A stretch of DNA of 64,000 nt from Novosphingobium sp. (GCF_030696665.1 NZ_JAUYRV010000044.1:1-64000); one strand, 5' to 3'. Positions 15,886 through 26,498 are shown, counted from the first letter of the stretch. Notes: generated by a model not told the origin, from the letters alone. Numbers and translations: made by a program.

Positions 15886-16479
15886 ATGCTGACGCTGCCC
15901 AACCTGCTCACCCTGTCGCGGATCGTGACTGTCCCCTTGCTCGCATTGCTGCTGTGGTGGCCGGAATGGCGGCTGGGCTATGGCCTTGCTTTCGGCGTTT
16001 ACTGCCTGATGGGCATAACCGATTATTTTGACGGCTACCTTGCCCGGGCGCAGGGCGCGGTGAGTAAGCTGGGCATTTTCCTCGATCCGATTGCCGACAA
16101 AATCATGGTTGTGGCGGTGATTCTGGTGCTGACTGCGCAAGGCATTCTGCGTGGGCCATACGTCGGTGATATGCACGTGATTGCCGGGCTGGTGATCCTG
16201 CTGCGCGAAATTGCGGTTTCGGGCTTGCGGGAATTTCTGGGCAGTTTGCGCGTTTCAGTGCCGGTCAGCCGGTTGGCAAAGTGGAAGACGACCTTCCAGA
16301 TGATCTCGCTGGGCGCGCTGATTCTGGGGCAGGCGTTGCCCGGATGGCAGATGCCGGTGGGCGGGATTACCGTGAATGTGCCGCATACCGTGGGCCTGAC
16401 GACGCTGTGGGCGGCGGCGGTGCTGACGGTGATTACGGGGTGGGATTACCTGCGGGTAGGTTTGAAGCACATGGATTGA
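15886..16479 (+). CDS. pgsA: CDP-diacylglycerol-glycerol-3-phosphate 3-phosphatidyltransferase
   Basis: 197 aa membrane enzyme of phosphatidylglycerol synthesis. The CDP-alcohol phosphatidyltransferase motif is plain: DYFDGYLARAQGAVSKLG, then FLDPIADK, giving the D-x2-DG-x2-AR-x8-G-x3-D-x3-D pattern. It starts LPNLLTLSRIVTVPLLALLL, typical for PgsA, and has five to six helices. It makes phosphatidylglycerol phosphate from CDP-diacylglycerol and glycerol-3-phosphate. The CcdB gene converges 6 nt after its stop. Confidence 0.92.
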   Translation: MLTLPNLLTLSRIVTVPLLALLLWWPEWRLGYGLAFGVYCLMGITDYFDGYLARAQGAVSKLGIFLDPIADKIMVVAVILVLTAQGILRGPYVGDMHVIAGLVILLREIAVSGLREFLGSLRVSVPVSRLAKWKTTFQMISLGALILGQALPGWQMPVGGITVNVPHTVGLTTLWAAAVLTVITGWDYLRVGLKHMD

Positions 16480-16485
16480 GGGGGG

Positions 16486-16782
16486 TCAGAACCCTGCAAT
16501 CAGCATGTCGAGTGCCAGTGAGACGCGGTCTTGTTCGGCAAGGAGCGAGCAAACCCTATCGCCAATTTCGCGCACTGGCACTGTGCCCGCGAACTGCGTA
16601 ACCATCACGTAGCGGTCACCTTCGATGCCAAAGATCGGATTGAGCCGGGCAGCAGGCTTTGGCGCATCCCTCTCTGGGCATAGCGGCACTACGAAGCGGG
16701 TTTGCAGGTGTTCAAGCAAATCAGCCTGACAATCCAGCAGCAGTGTTCCTTCATGCGTTCTGAAAACGTCAAACTTTGCCAT
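16486..16782 (-). CDS. ccdB: CcdB-type toxin
   Basis: 98 aa. It opens AKFDVFRTHEGTLLLDCQADLL with FVVPLCPERDAP, and it continues ARLNPIFGIEGDRYVMVTQF, the CcdB core. It ends RVSLALDMLIAGF; CcdB needs its last residues (usually W-G-I or similar) to poison GyrA. This variant ends A-G-F, so its potency is uncertain. It is co-directional with ccdA, 12 nt apart, and follows pgsA tail to tail. Confidence 0.88.
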   Translation of the reverse strand: MAKFDVFRTHEGTLLLDCQADLLEHLQTRFVVPLCPERDAPKPAARLNPIFGIEGDRYVMVTQFAGTVPVREIGDRVCSLLAEQDRVSLALDMLIAGF

Positions 16783-16794
16783 CTTCTGACTGAA

Positions 16795-17046
16795 TCAGAA
16801 CTGGCGGTAGCGTGCGAGAGGCAGGCCGTTGCGTTCAACCCATTCGTTGGAACTGGCGATAGCTTCGGCGTTTTCAATCTGCCACTGGCGCGCGTGCGCC
16901 TTCGCGATTTCCGCCGAAAGGCCGGTTTCGCAGGCACGTGATACATTGATACCAAGCCGCTTTGCTTCTTCTACCATGCCGGCCTGAAGCGAGACGTTGG
17001 TCGCTTTGCGCTGCGCTTCTGCGAAATCGTGGTTGTGGCGGGTCAT
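16795..17046 (-). CDS. ccdA: CcdA-type antitoxin
   Basis: 83 aa from ATG 17046; a TTG at 17082 would extend it but overlaps the oxyR end and the promoter. The N-terminal ribbon-helix-helix (RKATNVSLQAGMVEEAKRLGINVSR) binds DNA. The C-terminal WQIENAEAIASSNEWVERNG and final LARYRQF match the CcdB-binding tail of CcdA. It is expected to neutralise CcdB and, with it, repress the operon. Direct repeats in the promoter region support autoregulation. Confidence 0.9.
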   Translation of the reverse strand: MTRHNHDFAEAQRKATNVSLQAGMVEEAKRLGINVSRACETGLSAEIAKAHARQWQIENAEAIASSNEWVERNGLPLARYRQF

Positions 17047-17082
17047 ATGCGCATATTTCTGCGCATGCGGTGGTATTGTCAA
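17045..17082 (-). promoter_or_regulatory. Probable ccdAB promoter and operator
   Basis: On the minus strand a perfect -35 hexamer TTGACA (17082-17077) is followed about 17-18 nt later by AAATAT near the start codon. Two GCGCAT direct repeats (17049-17054 and 17061-17066, 12 bp apart) lie between promoter and gene, one inside the palindrome ATGCGCAT. They suit binding of CcdA dimers on one face of the helix. The -35 overlaps the last codons of oxyR. Confidence 0.5.
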
Positions 17083-17975
17083 CCCGCCCGCAGCTCGCCC
17101 GCCAGCATCCTGAATTCCTCGGCGCGCGGGCTGTTGCGGCGCCAGACCAGCGCGATGTCGCGCCAGGCGTGGTCGGCGGTCAGGGGGCGGACGACGATGT
17201 TGGTATCGTGCAGGATGCCCGCATCAATGGCCATTTGCGGGAGCATCGTGAGGCCGAGGCCATTGTCTACCATCTGCACCAGCGTGTGCAAGGACGTGCC
17301 GATCATCGTGGCGCTGGCGCGCATTTCGGGGCGGTTGCAGGCGGCCAGCGCGTGCTCTTTGAGGCAGTGACCATCTTCGAGCAGGAGCAGGCGTGTTTCA
17401 TCGATCATGCTGGCGGTGATCGTGGATGGCGGATCGCGCGGATCGTCTTTCGGGAAAGCGACGAGCAGTTCGTCCTTGAACAGGATCTCGGCCTCGACCT
17501 CGCCCGTGGCATAGGGAAGGGCGAGCAGCACGCAATCGGCGCGACCGTGGTGCAGCGATTCGATGGCGGCAGCGCTCGGTTCCTCGCGCAGGAACAGCTT
17601 CAGTTGCGGGCGCTCCTTGCGCAGGCGCGGCAGGATGCGCGGGAGGAGGAATGGGGCGATGGTGGGGATCACGCTCATACGCAATTCGCCCGCCAGCGGT
17701 GCGCCGTGGCTTTGCACGAGTTCCGAAAGCTCCTCGGCCTCGCGCAGCAAACGGTGCGCCTTGGCCACGACCTGATTGCCGAGCGGGGTGAAGCGGACGA
17801 CGCGGCGGGTACGTTCCACCAGCACCACGCCGAGCAGCGATTCAAGTTCGCGCAGGCCTGCTGAGAGGGTGGACTGCGAAACGAAGCAGGATTCGGCGGC
17901 GCGGCCGAAATGCCCGTGTTCGTGCAGCGCGACGAGATATTGCAACTGCTTGAGCGTGGGCAGGTAGGTGCTCAT
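17079..17975 (-). CDS. oxyR: OxyR-type LysR-family peroxide sensor
   Basis: 298 aa. An N-terminal winged helix (LKQLQYLVALHEHGHFGRAA, then SQSTLSAGLRELE) precedes the LysR effector domain. Cys204 in LEDGHCLKEHALAAC and Cys213 are nine residues apart, matching the Cys199-Cys208 disulphide switch of E. coli OxyR. It should sense hydrogen peroxide and activate antioxidant genes. No catalase or peroxiredoxin gene adjoins it. It lies just upstream of ccdAB, whose promoter overlaps its 3' end, and downstream of rnd. Confidence 0.92.
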   Translation of the reverse strand: MSTYLPTLKQLQYLVALHEHGHFGRAAESCFVSQSTLSAGLRELESLLGVVLVERTRRVVRFTPLGNQVVAKAHRLLREAEELSELVQSHGAPLAGELRMSVIPTIAPFLLPRILPRLRKERPQLKLFLREEPSAAAIESLHHGRADCVLLALPYATGEVEAEILFKDELLVAFPKDDPRDPPSTITASMIDETRLLLLEDGHCLKEHALAACNRPEMRASATMIGTSLHTLVQMVDNGLGLTMLPQMAIDAGILHDTNIVVRPLTADHAWRDIALVWRRNSPRAEEFRMLAGELRAG

Positions 17976-17982
17976 TGCGCCG

Positions 17983-19212
17983 TCATTCGTCCACGTGGAC
18001 TACGACTTCGACGACTTCGTCCCCCGCAACGTCCTTGTCGGCGATGTTGTCGATATGCGCCATTTTCAGCTTGCCGTTGACCACGGCGAAGGCAAGCTTG
18101 CCCTCGACCAGTTCGAGCGCGTCGCGGCCAAACTGTTCGAACCGCCAGCCTTCAAGGATGGCGAGATTCTTGCGCTGTCCGGCGGCGAGGAGTTCCAGAT
18201 CGTCGGTCCGGGCGAGCAGGCGGGCGGCAATGTCGATCTCGCGGCTGCGGATCTTGAGCAACAGCTTGAGCAGATCGGCGACCAGCGCGCCTTCCTTGCC
18301 CAGCGGGGCGCCGCGCGGCGTCTTCGGCGGCATTTCCGCGTCGGTCATGGGCTTGGCATCGTCGAGCGTCTGCATCAGGCGGCGGCCGATGTCGTTTTCC
18401 TTCCATCCGGCAGAGAGGCCGCGCACTTTGGCAAGGTCTGCCTGATCGCGCGGGGGGTGGCTGGCGATGTCGGCCAGCGTTTCATCGCGCATGATGCGAC
18501 CGCGCGGGATGTTCTTGTCCATCGCCTCACGCTCGCGCCATGCGGCCAGCGCCTTGAGGCGGCCGAGGACGGCGGTGTTGCGGCTGGGGGCGCGGATGCG
18601 CTGCCATGCGGTTTCCAGATCGACGCGATAGTGTTCCGGATCGGCCAGCTTCTCCATTTCGATGTCCAGCCATGCGCCGCGCCCGGTTTTGATCAGGCGC
18701 TTGAGCAGCTTGGGGAATATCTTGGAGAGGTGGGTGACGTCGCCGATGGCATATTCGATCTGGCGTTCGGTCAGGGGGCGGCGCGACCAGTCGGTAAAGC
18801 GTGCGCCCTTGTCGATCGTCAGGCCGAGCCATGATTCGACGAGGTTGGAATAGCCGATTTGTTCGGACTGGCTGACTGCCATCATCGCAATCTGTGTGTC
18901 GAAGATCGGGTGCGGGGTCTTGCCGGTGAGGTTGTAGATGATTTCCACGTCCTGCCCGCCCGCGTGGAAGACTTTCAGCACGTCTTCATTATCGCACATC
19001 AGATCGAGCAGCGGCTTCAGGTCGATGCCCGGAGCCAGCGGATCGATCGCGGCGGCTTCCTTGTCATCGGCGATCTGGACGAGGCATAGTTCCGGCCAGA
19101 ACGTGTTCTCGCGCATGAATTCGGTATCGACGGTGATGAAATCGGCTTTGGCCAGACGCTCGCACAGTTCGGTGAGAGCTTCTGTCGTGGTGATGAGGGG
19201 ATGTATCTTCAT
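17983..19212 (-). CDS. rnd: Ribonuclease D
   Basis: 409 aa. The DEDD 3'-5' exonuclease domain is seen in FITVDTEFMRENTFWPELCL, FHAGGQDVEIIY, PIFDTQIAMM and YAIGDVTHLSKIF, which supply the metal-binding acidic residues. An HRDC domain (about 210-290) follows. The enzyme trims 3' ends of tRNA and other stable RNAs. It lies only 7 nt before oxyR in the same direction and is divergent from aspS. Confidence 0.93.
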   Translation of the reverse strand: MKIHPLITTTEALTELCERLAKADFITVDTEFMRENTFWPELCLVQIADDKEAAAIDPLAPGIDLKPLLDLMCDNEDVLKVFHAGGQDVEIIYNLTGKTPHPIFDTQIAMMAVSQSEQIGYSNLVESWLGLTIDKGARFTDWSRRPLTERQIEYAIGDVTHLSKIFPKLLKRLIKTGRGAWLDIEMEKLADPEHYRVDLETAWQRIRAPSRNTAVLGRLKALAAWREREAMDKNIPRGRIMRDETLADIASHPPRDQADLAKVRGLSAGWKENDIGRRLMQTLDDAKPMTDAEMPPKTPRGAPLGKEGALVADLLKLLLKIRSREIDIAARLLARTDDLELLAAGQRKNLAILEGWRFEQFGRDALELVEGKLAFAVVNGKLKMAHIDNIADKDVAGDEVVEVVVHVDE

Positions 19213-19379
19213 CGGTCTTTTCTATATGGCGCGCGTATCAAGGCGGCCCGGTGGTGCCCCCTGCCGGGGGCGTCGCCTTGGCCCATATAAGGGCCGTGGC
19301 TTGACAAATCCGCGGCCATCGCCTGTTAGCCGCGCTAGTTTTCCCCTGCCCGATTGCAGACCGATTGGAAAGAGTTTCG
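19213..19379. promoter_or_regulatory. Divergent rnd/aspS region rich in inverted repeats
   Basis: Three inverted repeats fill 19239-19295: outer CAAGGCG/CGCCTTG (19239-19245 and 19274-19280), inner GCCCCC/GGGGGC (19256-19261 and 19266-19271), and GGCCC-atataa-GGGCC (19280-19295). A TTGACA (19301-19306) just downstream could be the -35 of aspS. The structured stretch may insulate the two promoters or form a leader; this is inference from position. Confidence 0.4.
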
Positions 19380-21161
<1,782 letters not shown>

Positions 21162-21278
21162 GCTGGAACGGGCGCGTGTTGGGGTGATCCACAGTCCACC
21201 CCTTGCCAGCGCCCCTTGCGTTCATTAGGGCGAAATCCGAAACCAGAATTCCAACGCTTTCCTTCGAAGGGGCATTCC

Positions 21279-21515
21279 ATGAGCGATACCGCCGAGCGCG
21301 TTAAGAAGATTGTTGTCGAGCACCTCGGCGTCGAGGCCGACAAGGTCACCGAAGAGGCGAGCTTCATCGATGATCTGGGTGCTGACTCACTCGACATCGT
21401 CGAACTGGTGATGGCGTTTGAAGAAGAATTCGGCGTCGAGATCCCTGACGATGCGGCCGAGAAGATCTCGACCGTGCAGGACGCGATCAAGTACATCGAC
21501 GAAAACAAGGGCTGA
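21279..21515 (+). CDS. acpP: Acyl carrier protein
   Basis: 78 aa, acidic. The phosphopantetheine attachment site is Ser37 in [20 protein letters not shown]. It carries growing fatty acyl chains between the enzymes of fatty acid synthesis. A ribosome site (gaagggg) precedes the ATG. fabF follows after a hairpin, and mltG after that, a common alphaproteobacterial order. Confidence 0.96.
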   Translation: MSDTAERVKKIVVEHLGVEADKVTEEASFIDDLGADSLDIVELVMAFEEEFGVEIPDDAAEKISTVQDAIKYIDENKG

Positions 21516-21627
21516 TCGCCCAAATTCCCCCCTTGCCCTGAGCTTGCAGAGTCTGACCGGGGCGGCTGGCTTGCCAGCCATCCGGTTGGGGCTGCCATCC
21601 GCTCAGGACGGCAGGGTGGACTTAGGC

Positions 21628-21662
21628 AGGCTCAGCCCTCTTCGAGGGGCTGGGCCTGTTTG
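21628..21662 (+). terminator. Hairpin between acpP and fabF (terminator or attenuator)
   Basis: Arms at 21628-21640 and 21644-21657 pair with one bulge and one G-U, followed by GTTTGCTT. It would let acpP be made in excess over fabF by partial termination. A shorter perfect palindrome (GGCTGGC-tt-GCCAGCC type) lies upstream near 21565. Confidence 0.6.
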
Positions 21663-21682
21663 CTTATTTCCCGGAGAATTCA

Positions 21683-22945
21683 ATGCGTCGTGTCGTCGTA
21701 ACCGGACTTGGCCTCGTCACCCCACTGGGCGCGGACGTGGAAACCGTTTGGAAGAACCTGCTCGCTGGAAAAAGCGGCGCGGGACCAATCACCAGGTTCG
21801 ATACCAGCGACCACAAGTGCAAGATCGCCTGCGAGGTGAAGCCGGCCGATCATGAATTCGGCTTCGACCCGGGCAAGCGGGTGGATCACAAGATTCAGCG
21901 CCAGGTCGATCCGTTCATCGTGTTCGGGATTGATGCTGCAGGTCAGGCCATCGAAGACGCCGGGCTTGTCGATATGGACGACGATCTGAAGACGCGTACC
22001 GGCTGCTCGATTGGCTCAGGTATCGGCGGGTTGCCGGGGATCGAAAGCGAATCGATTGTTCTGAAGGAAAAGGGGCCAAGCCGCGTTTCCCCGCACTTCG
22101 TCCATGGCCGCCTGATCAACCTGATCTCCGGGCAGGTATCGATCAAATACGGGCTGATGGGGCCGAACCACGCAGTCGTCACCGCATGCTCCACCGGCGC
22201 GCACTCGATCGGCGATGCCGCGCGTATGATCAAGGACGGCGATGCCGACGTGATGCTGGCGGGCGGCGCGGAAAGCACGATCAACCCGCTGGGCGTTGCA
22301 GGCTTTGCACAGGCCCGCGCCCTGAACTGCAGCTATAACGACCGTCCGACCGAAGCGAGCCGGCCTTACGATAAGGATCGTGACGGCTTTGTGATGGGCG
22401 AAGGCGCGGGCGTGGTGGTGCTTGAGGAATACGAGCATGCCAAGGCACGCGGCGCGAAAATCTATGCCGAGGTGGTCGGCTATGGCCTGTCGGGCGACGC
22501 CTATCACGTGACCGCGCCGCACCCCGAAGGCAAGGGCGCGGAACTGGCCATGCGCATGGCGCTGAAGAAGGCCGGGATGACCGCAGGCGACATCGACTAT
22601 GTCAACGCCCACGGCACTTCCACGATGGCCGATACGATTGAACTGGCAGCGGTGAAGCGTGTGCTGGGCGATGATCTTTCGGGCGCATCGATGAGCAGCA
22701 CCAAATCAGCCATCGGTCACTTGCTGGGTGGCGCAGGCGCAGTGGAAGCAATCTTCTGCATCTTGGCCATTCGTGACCAGATCGTGCCGCCAACGCTGAA
22801 CCTGCATAATCCCGATGAAGGCACCGAGGGAGTGGACCTCGTGCCGCACGTCGCCAAGCGCCGTAAGGTGCGCGCGGCGCTGAACAACTCTTTCGGGTTT
22901 GGTGGAACCAATGCCAGCGTCATTGTAAAAGCGCTGGAAGACTAA
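21683..22945 (+). CDS. fabF: Beta-ketoacyl-ACP synthase II
   Basis: 420 aa, thiolase fold. The nucleophile is Cys169 in VVTACSTGAHSIGDA. The two histidines lie in VNAHGTSTMADTIE and KSAIGHLLGGAG, and the end carries NNSFGFGGTNASV. It condenses acyl-ACP with malonyl-ACP to lengthen fatty acids and is needed for cis-vaccenate. Read with acpP upstream and mltG 11 nt downstream. Confidence 0.95.
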   Translation: MRRVVVTGLGLVTPLGADVETVWKNLLAGKSGAGPITRFDTSDHKCKIACEVKPADHEFGFDPGKRVDHKIQRQVDPFIVFGIDAAGQAIEDAGLVDMDDDLKTRTGCSIGSGIGGLPGIESESIVLKEKGPSRVSPHFVHGRLINLISGQVSIKYGLMGPNHAVVTACSTGAHSIGDAARMIKDGDADVMLAGGAESTINPLGVAGFAQARALNCSYNDRPTEASRPYDKDRDGFVMGEGAGVVVLEEYEHAKARGAKIYAEVVGYGLSGDAYHVTAPHPEGKGAELAMRMALKKAGMTAGDIDYVNAHGTSTMADTIELAAVKRVLGDDLSGASMSSTKSAIGHLLGGAGAVEAIFCILAIRDQIVPPTLNLHNPDEGTEGVDLVPHVAKRRKVRAALNNSFGFGGTNASVIVKALED

Positions 22946-22956
22946 GGACGAAATCA

Positions 22957-23934
22957 ATGGCTCGCCGTCGTCGTTCGAAGCTGCCGCTGGTTGCGGTGGT
23001 TCTATTGGTGGTGGGCGCATTGGGCTGGCTGGCGGGCGGCTGGGTTTCTACCGGGCCGCTTGAGAGCCAGATCGAATTTGACGTTGGCGCAGGCGCTGGT
23101 CTGAGTGTGCTTTCCGACGATCTTGAGACGCAAGGCGCGATCCGGTCAGCCACGCTGTTCAAATTGCGCGCGTCGTTGCTGGGTGGGGGGACCGAAGTCC
23201 GCAAGGGTTCTTTCCTGATCCCCAAGGGCGCAAGCGAAGCGACGATCCTTGAAATCCTCAAGGGCGACAAGGTGATCCGCCGCCTGATCACCATTCCCGA
23301 AGGCATGCCATCGATCATGGTGGCCGAACGGTTGATGGCCAACAAGGATCTTACCGGGCCGGTGTCTACGCCCGGCGAAGGCACCGTTCTGCCCGACAGC
23401 TATGATTGGCAGAAGGGCGAGCCGCGCGCTGCCGTGCTAAAGAGGATGCAGGCGGCGATGGACAAGACGCTGGCGGAATTGTGGGCCAAGCGCTCCCCCC
23501 GCACGGTGGCCAAGACCCCGCAAGAAGCGCTGATTCTTGCGTCCATCGTGGAAAAGGAAACCGGCAAGCCCGAGGAGCGCCGCATGGTGGCTGGCCTGTA
23601 CTCCAACCGGGTGCGTCAGGGCATGCTGTTGCAAGCCGATCCGACGATCATTTATCCGATCACCAAGGGCAAACCACTGGGGCGGCGCATCCGTCAGTCT
23701 GAAATTCAGGCGGTGAACGGATACAACACCTATACAATGGTAGGCCTGCCCAACGGGCCGATTACCAACCCGGGCCGCGCTTCAATCGCAGCCGTGCTTG
23801 ATCCTGCCGAAACGGAAGCACTTTTCATGGTGGCGGACGGCACGGGAGGGCATGTTTTTGCCGACACCTTGGAACAGCATAATGCCAATGTTGCTAAGTG
23901 GTTCGCCCTGCGCAAGGCGCGTGGCGAGTTGTGA
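22957..23934 (+). CDS. mltG: Endolytic transglycosylase MltG
   Basis: 325 aa. One N-terminal membrane anchor (about 9-30, LPLVAVVLLVVGALGWLAGG) follows a basic stretch. A LysM-like segment comes next, then the YceG catalytic domain. The motif ASIVEKETG (residues 195-203) holds the catalytic glutamate, and GLPNGPITNPG is the second family block. It cuts nascent glycan strands and so limits their length. It closes the acpP-fabF-mltG run. Confidence 0.93.
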   Translation: MARRRRSKLPLVAVVLLVVGALGWLAGGWVSTGPLESQIEFDVGAGAGLSVLSDDLETQGAIRSATLFKLRASLLGGGTEVRKGSFLIPKGASEATILEILKGDKVIRRLITIPEGMPSIMVAERLMANKDLTGPVSTPGEGTVLPDSYDWQKGEPRAAVLKRMQAAMDKTLAELWAKRSPRTVAKTPQEALILASIVEKETGKPEERRMVAGLYSNRVRQGMLLQADPTIIYPITKGKPLGRRIRQSEIQAVNGYNTYTMVGLPNGPITNPGRASIAAVLDPAETEALFMVADGTGGHVFADTLEQHNANVAKWFALRKARGEL

Positions 23935-24177
23935 GCAAGTGCGGAAATCATGTCCGGAATGGTTAGGAAGTTCTTCCATTCTTAATGGTTCTTGCCTAAG
24001 GTTTTTTACGGAGGCACTAGGATAGAGCTTGCTCTTCCCAGAATCCGGGGAACATTGCGGCTGTACCGATCCGCCTATGCAAATAGGCATTTTCGGTTTT
24101 GCCGAATGTTCCCACCTCCTCCCTTTCGGGCAACCCCTTTGGAACTGCCCATTTGCGTCTGACAGTCCTGCAAAATT
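23935..24177. other. Intergenic region between mltG and the 2H phosphoesterase gene
   Basis: 243 nt with no gene I can support. It is richer in A and T than its flanks and has AACCATTAAGAATGG-type wording near 23985 on the minus strand. It presumably holds the end of the mltG transcript and the promoter for the next gene, but I see no clean terminator or promoter pair. Confidence 0.4.
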
Positions 24178-24726
24178 ATGCCAAGCAACGGCATGTTTTC
24201 CGCTGAAGATCGCGCACCCCTGATCGTGACGGCGACGCTGCCCGGTGACGTGCAGACGTGGGCAAACCATCTGCGCGAGTCGCACTTCCCGCCCGAACGC
24301 AATTACCTTTCCGCGCATGTCACGCTGTTCCACGCGCTGCCATCAAGCGTTCTGGCGGAGGCAAAGGCGCTGCTTGCCAGGCTTGCGGGCGAGACCGCTC
24401 CCGTCCCGGCGCGGATTGATGCGGTGATGGACTTGGGGCGTGGCACGGCCTTCCGTATCCATTGCCCTGCCATGCTTGACCTCCGTGCAGAGATTGCAGA
24501 GCACTTCCACGGCATGCTGACCGCGCAGGACCAAGGCAAGCCACGGCTCCATGTAACCGTGCAGAACAAGGTGCTGAGGGCTGCGTCCATTGCGCTGCAA
24601 CAACAGCTGGCGGCAGAATTCACGCCCCGCGATTTCGCTTTTGCAGGCTTTGCGCTGTATCATTATCGTGGCGGGCCGTGGGAGGATGCAGGCCGCTGGG
24701 CGTTCCGGGGCAAGCGAAAGGCTTGA
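24178..24726 (+). CDS. 2'-5' RNA ligase/2H phosphoesterase family protein
   Basis: 182 aa with the two H-x-T motifs that define the 2H superfamily: SAHVTLFHALP (about residue 43) and PRLHVTVQNKV (about residue 122). Members open cyclic phosphates or nicotinamide-type 2'-5' bonds, and some process RNA ends. The true substrate cannot be told. The start could be the ATG at 24178 or the one at 24193 (MFSAEDRAP). bioA starts 32 nt downstream in the same direction. Confidence 0.82.
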   Translation: MPSNGMFSAEDRAPLIVTATLPGDVQTWANHLRESHFPPERNYLSAHVTLFHALPSSVLAEAKALLARLAGETAPVPARIDAVMDLGRGTAFRIHCPAMLDLRAEIAEHFHGMLTAQDQGKPRLHVTVQNKVLRAASIALQQQLAAEFTPRDFAFAGFALYHYRGGPWEDAGRWAFRGKRKA

Positions 24727-24757
24727 TCGCGGGCGCAAGGCAGGACAGGGCAGGGGG

Positions 24758-26038
24758 ATGAACAAGCTTCCCGATTGGTACACGTCCGGGCGCAACCACG
24801 TCTGGCTGCCCTATACCCAGATGAAGACGGTGCGGCCGCCGCTGCCGGTGGTCGCGGCGCAAGGAACGCGCCTTACGCTGGCTGACGGGCGTGAACTGGT
24901 CGACGGGATTTCCAGCTGGTGGGCCTGCGTCCACGGTTATCGCCATCCCCATATCGAGGCCGCCGTGCAGCGGCAGTTGCAGACGTTGCCGCATGTCATG
25001 CTGGGTGGTCTGGCGCACGAACAGGCCTATGTTCTGGCGAAGCGGCTGGCGGCGTTGCTGCCGGGCGATCTGAACCACGTGTTCTTCAGCGATTCGGGCT
25101 CCGTCGCGGTTGAAGTGGCAATGAAGATGGCGGCGCAGTTCTGGCTGAACCAAGGGCAGCGCCGCGTGAAGTTCCTGTGCTTTCGCGGCGGCTACCACGG
25201 CGACACCTTCGCCACGATGAGCGTGTGCGACCCGGATGAGGGCATGCACAGCCTGTTCAAGGGCGCGTTGCTGGAACAGGTCGTGGTCGATCTGCCGCGC
25301 GATGCAGCCGGCGAAGCGGCACTGGGCGAGGTGATCGCGCGGCATCGCGGTGAACTGGCGGGCATCGTGGTTGAACCGCTGGTGCAGGGCGCAGGTGGCA
25401 TGGTGTTCCATGACAGCTTCACATTGCAGGCGCTGCGGCGACTGGCTGATGAGCACGATCTGCTGCTGATCTTCGACGAGATATTCGTAGGGCTTGGGCG
25501 GCTGGGCGACGCCATGTTCGCCTGTCAGATTGCCGGCGTGCAGCCGGATATCGTCACGCTGTCCAAGGCATTGACCGGGGGCACATTGCCGCTGGCGGCC
25601 ACCATTGCGAGCACGCGTATACACGATGGGTTTTTGTCGGATGACCCCATGCACGCGCTGATGCACGGGCCGACCTACATGGGCAACGCCTTGGGCTGCG
25701 CAGCCGCCAATGCCTCGCTTGACCTGTTCGAGCAGGAGCCAAGGCTGGAGCAGGCGCGCGGCATCGGGGCGCAACTGGAGCATATGCTGGCACCGTTGCG
25801 TGGGCTGGCAGGCGTGAAGGACGTGCGCGTGCGCGGCGCGATTGGCGTGGTGCAGCTTGACCGGCCAGCCCCTGCAGACCAGCTCTCTGCTGCCTGCATA
25901 GAGCGCGGCGTATGGCTGCGCCCGTTTCGCGACATCCTCTACACCACCCCGCCCCTGACCATTGGCGAGGATGATTTGGCACAAGTCGGCGCGGCCATGA
26001 TTTCAGCGATCCGCAACTGGAGCGAGAGCGTTGCATGA
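24758..26038 (+). CDS. bioA: Adenosylmethionine-8-amino-7-oxononanoate aminotransferase
   Basis: 426 aa from ATG 24758 with aggggg 4-8 nt upstream; the longer frame overlaps the previous gene and is non-coding. Class III PLP aminotransferase: VDGISSWWACVHGYRHPHIE, HVFFSDSGSVAVEVAMKMA, LIFDEIFVGLGRLG and TLSKALTGGTLPLA, whose lysine binds PLP. It makes 7,8-diaminopelargonate for biotin. The other bio genes are not here, so biotin synthesis is split in this genome. The carboxylase at 36.9-40.6 kb needs biotin. Confidence 0.93.
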   Translation: MNKLPDWYTSGRNHVWLPYTQMKTVRPPLPVVAAQGTRLTLADGRELVDGISSWWACVHGYRHPHIEAAVQRQLQTLPHVMLGGLAHEQAYVLAKRLAALLPGDLNHVFFSDSGSVAVEVAMKMAAQFWLNQGQRRVKFLCFRGGYHGDTFATMSVCDPDEGMHSLFKGALLEQVVVDLPRDAAGEAALGEVIARHRGELAGIVVEPLVQGAGGMVFHDSFTLQALRRLADEHDLLLIFDEIFVGLGRLGDAMFACQIAGVQPDIVTLSKALTGGTLPLAATIASTRIHDGFLSDDPMHALMHGPTYMGNALGCAAANASLDLFEQEPRLEQARGIGAQLEHMLAPLRGLAGVKDVRVRGAIGVVQLDRPAPADQLSAACIERGVWLRPFRDILYTTPPLTIGEDDLAQVGAAMISAIRNWSESVA

Positions 26039-26116
26039 TGACTGTGCAATTCAACGCGGAAAACCCTTGCCTAGCCCGCAACCGATGGCTAAACGCCGCC
26101 CCTGCCCACAGGGCAT

Positions 26117-26192
26117 GCCGCTTTAGCTCAGTCGGTAGAGCACATCATTCGTAATGATGGGGTCAGGTGTTCGAATCACCTAAGCGGCACCA
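26117..26192 (+). tRNA. tRNA-Thr (CGT)
   Basis: A 76-nt cloverleaf with encoded CCA. The acceptor GCCGCTT pairs with AAGCGGC. The anticodon stem CATCA/TGATG encloses loop TTCGTAA, giving anticodon CGT. The D arm has AGCTCAGTCGGTAGAGC and the T arm GTTCGAATC. It reads threonine codon ACG. Confidence 0.97.
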
Positions 26193-26498
26193 TTTTCCCC
26201 TTATGTTTACAAAGATCGCACGCGGGCGACCCGGGGTGTTTGGCAATCTTCCGAGCCATTTGCGCTGGCGTTGTCAGCGTCGGTTGCATGAAGTGCAATG
26301 GCATCCGCGCCGTTCGCACTTGCAGCACTTTTGATTGAGGTGGATAGAGAACGCGCCTTTCAGGCATCCTCTCCCAAACTTTTCAAAGGGTCGGCGCAAG
26401 CTGGCCCTTTTTTTTGGCCGGGTGTCGGGGTGGTCTTGATCAGCTGGATCGACGGGGCGTTTGCTTGGGACGAAGAGGCGGGCTAGAGAGCCATCCAT
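26193..26498 (+). terminator. Gap after tRNA-Thr with an intrinsic terminator at 26385-26415
   Basis: No gene is supported in these 306 nt. At 26385 AAAGGG begins a hairpin that closes with CCCTTT and runs into eight or more T (26405-26415), a strong terminator. Its distance from the tRNA (about 190 nt) suggests a longer transcript, perhaps a small untranslated RNA between 26200 and 26410. I have no further evidence for one. Confidence 0.55.

Noticed and set aside
23935..24177. CtrA-type sites (TTAA-N7-TTAA) in the mltG downstream gap
   Set aside because: Only loose partial matches such as TTAATGG are present; the spacing and second half-site do not fit.
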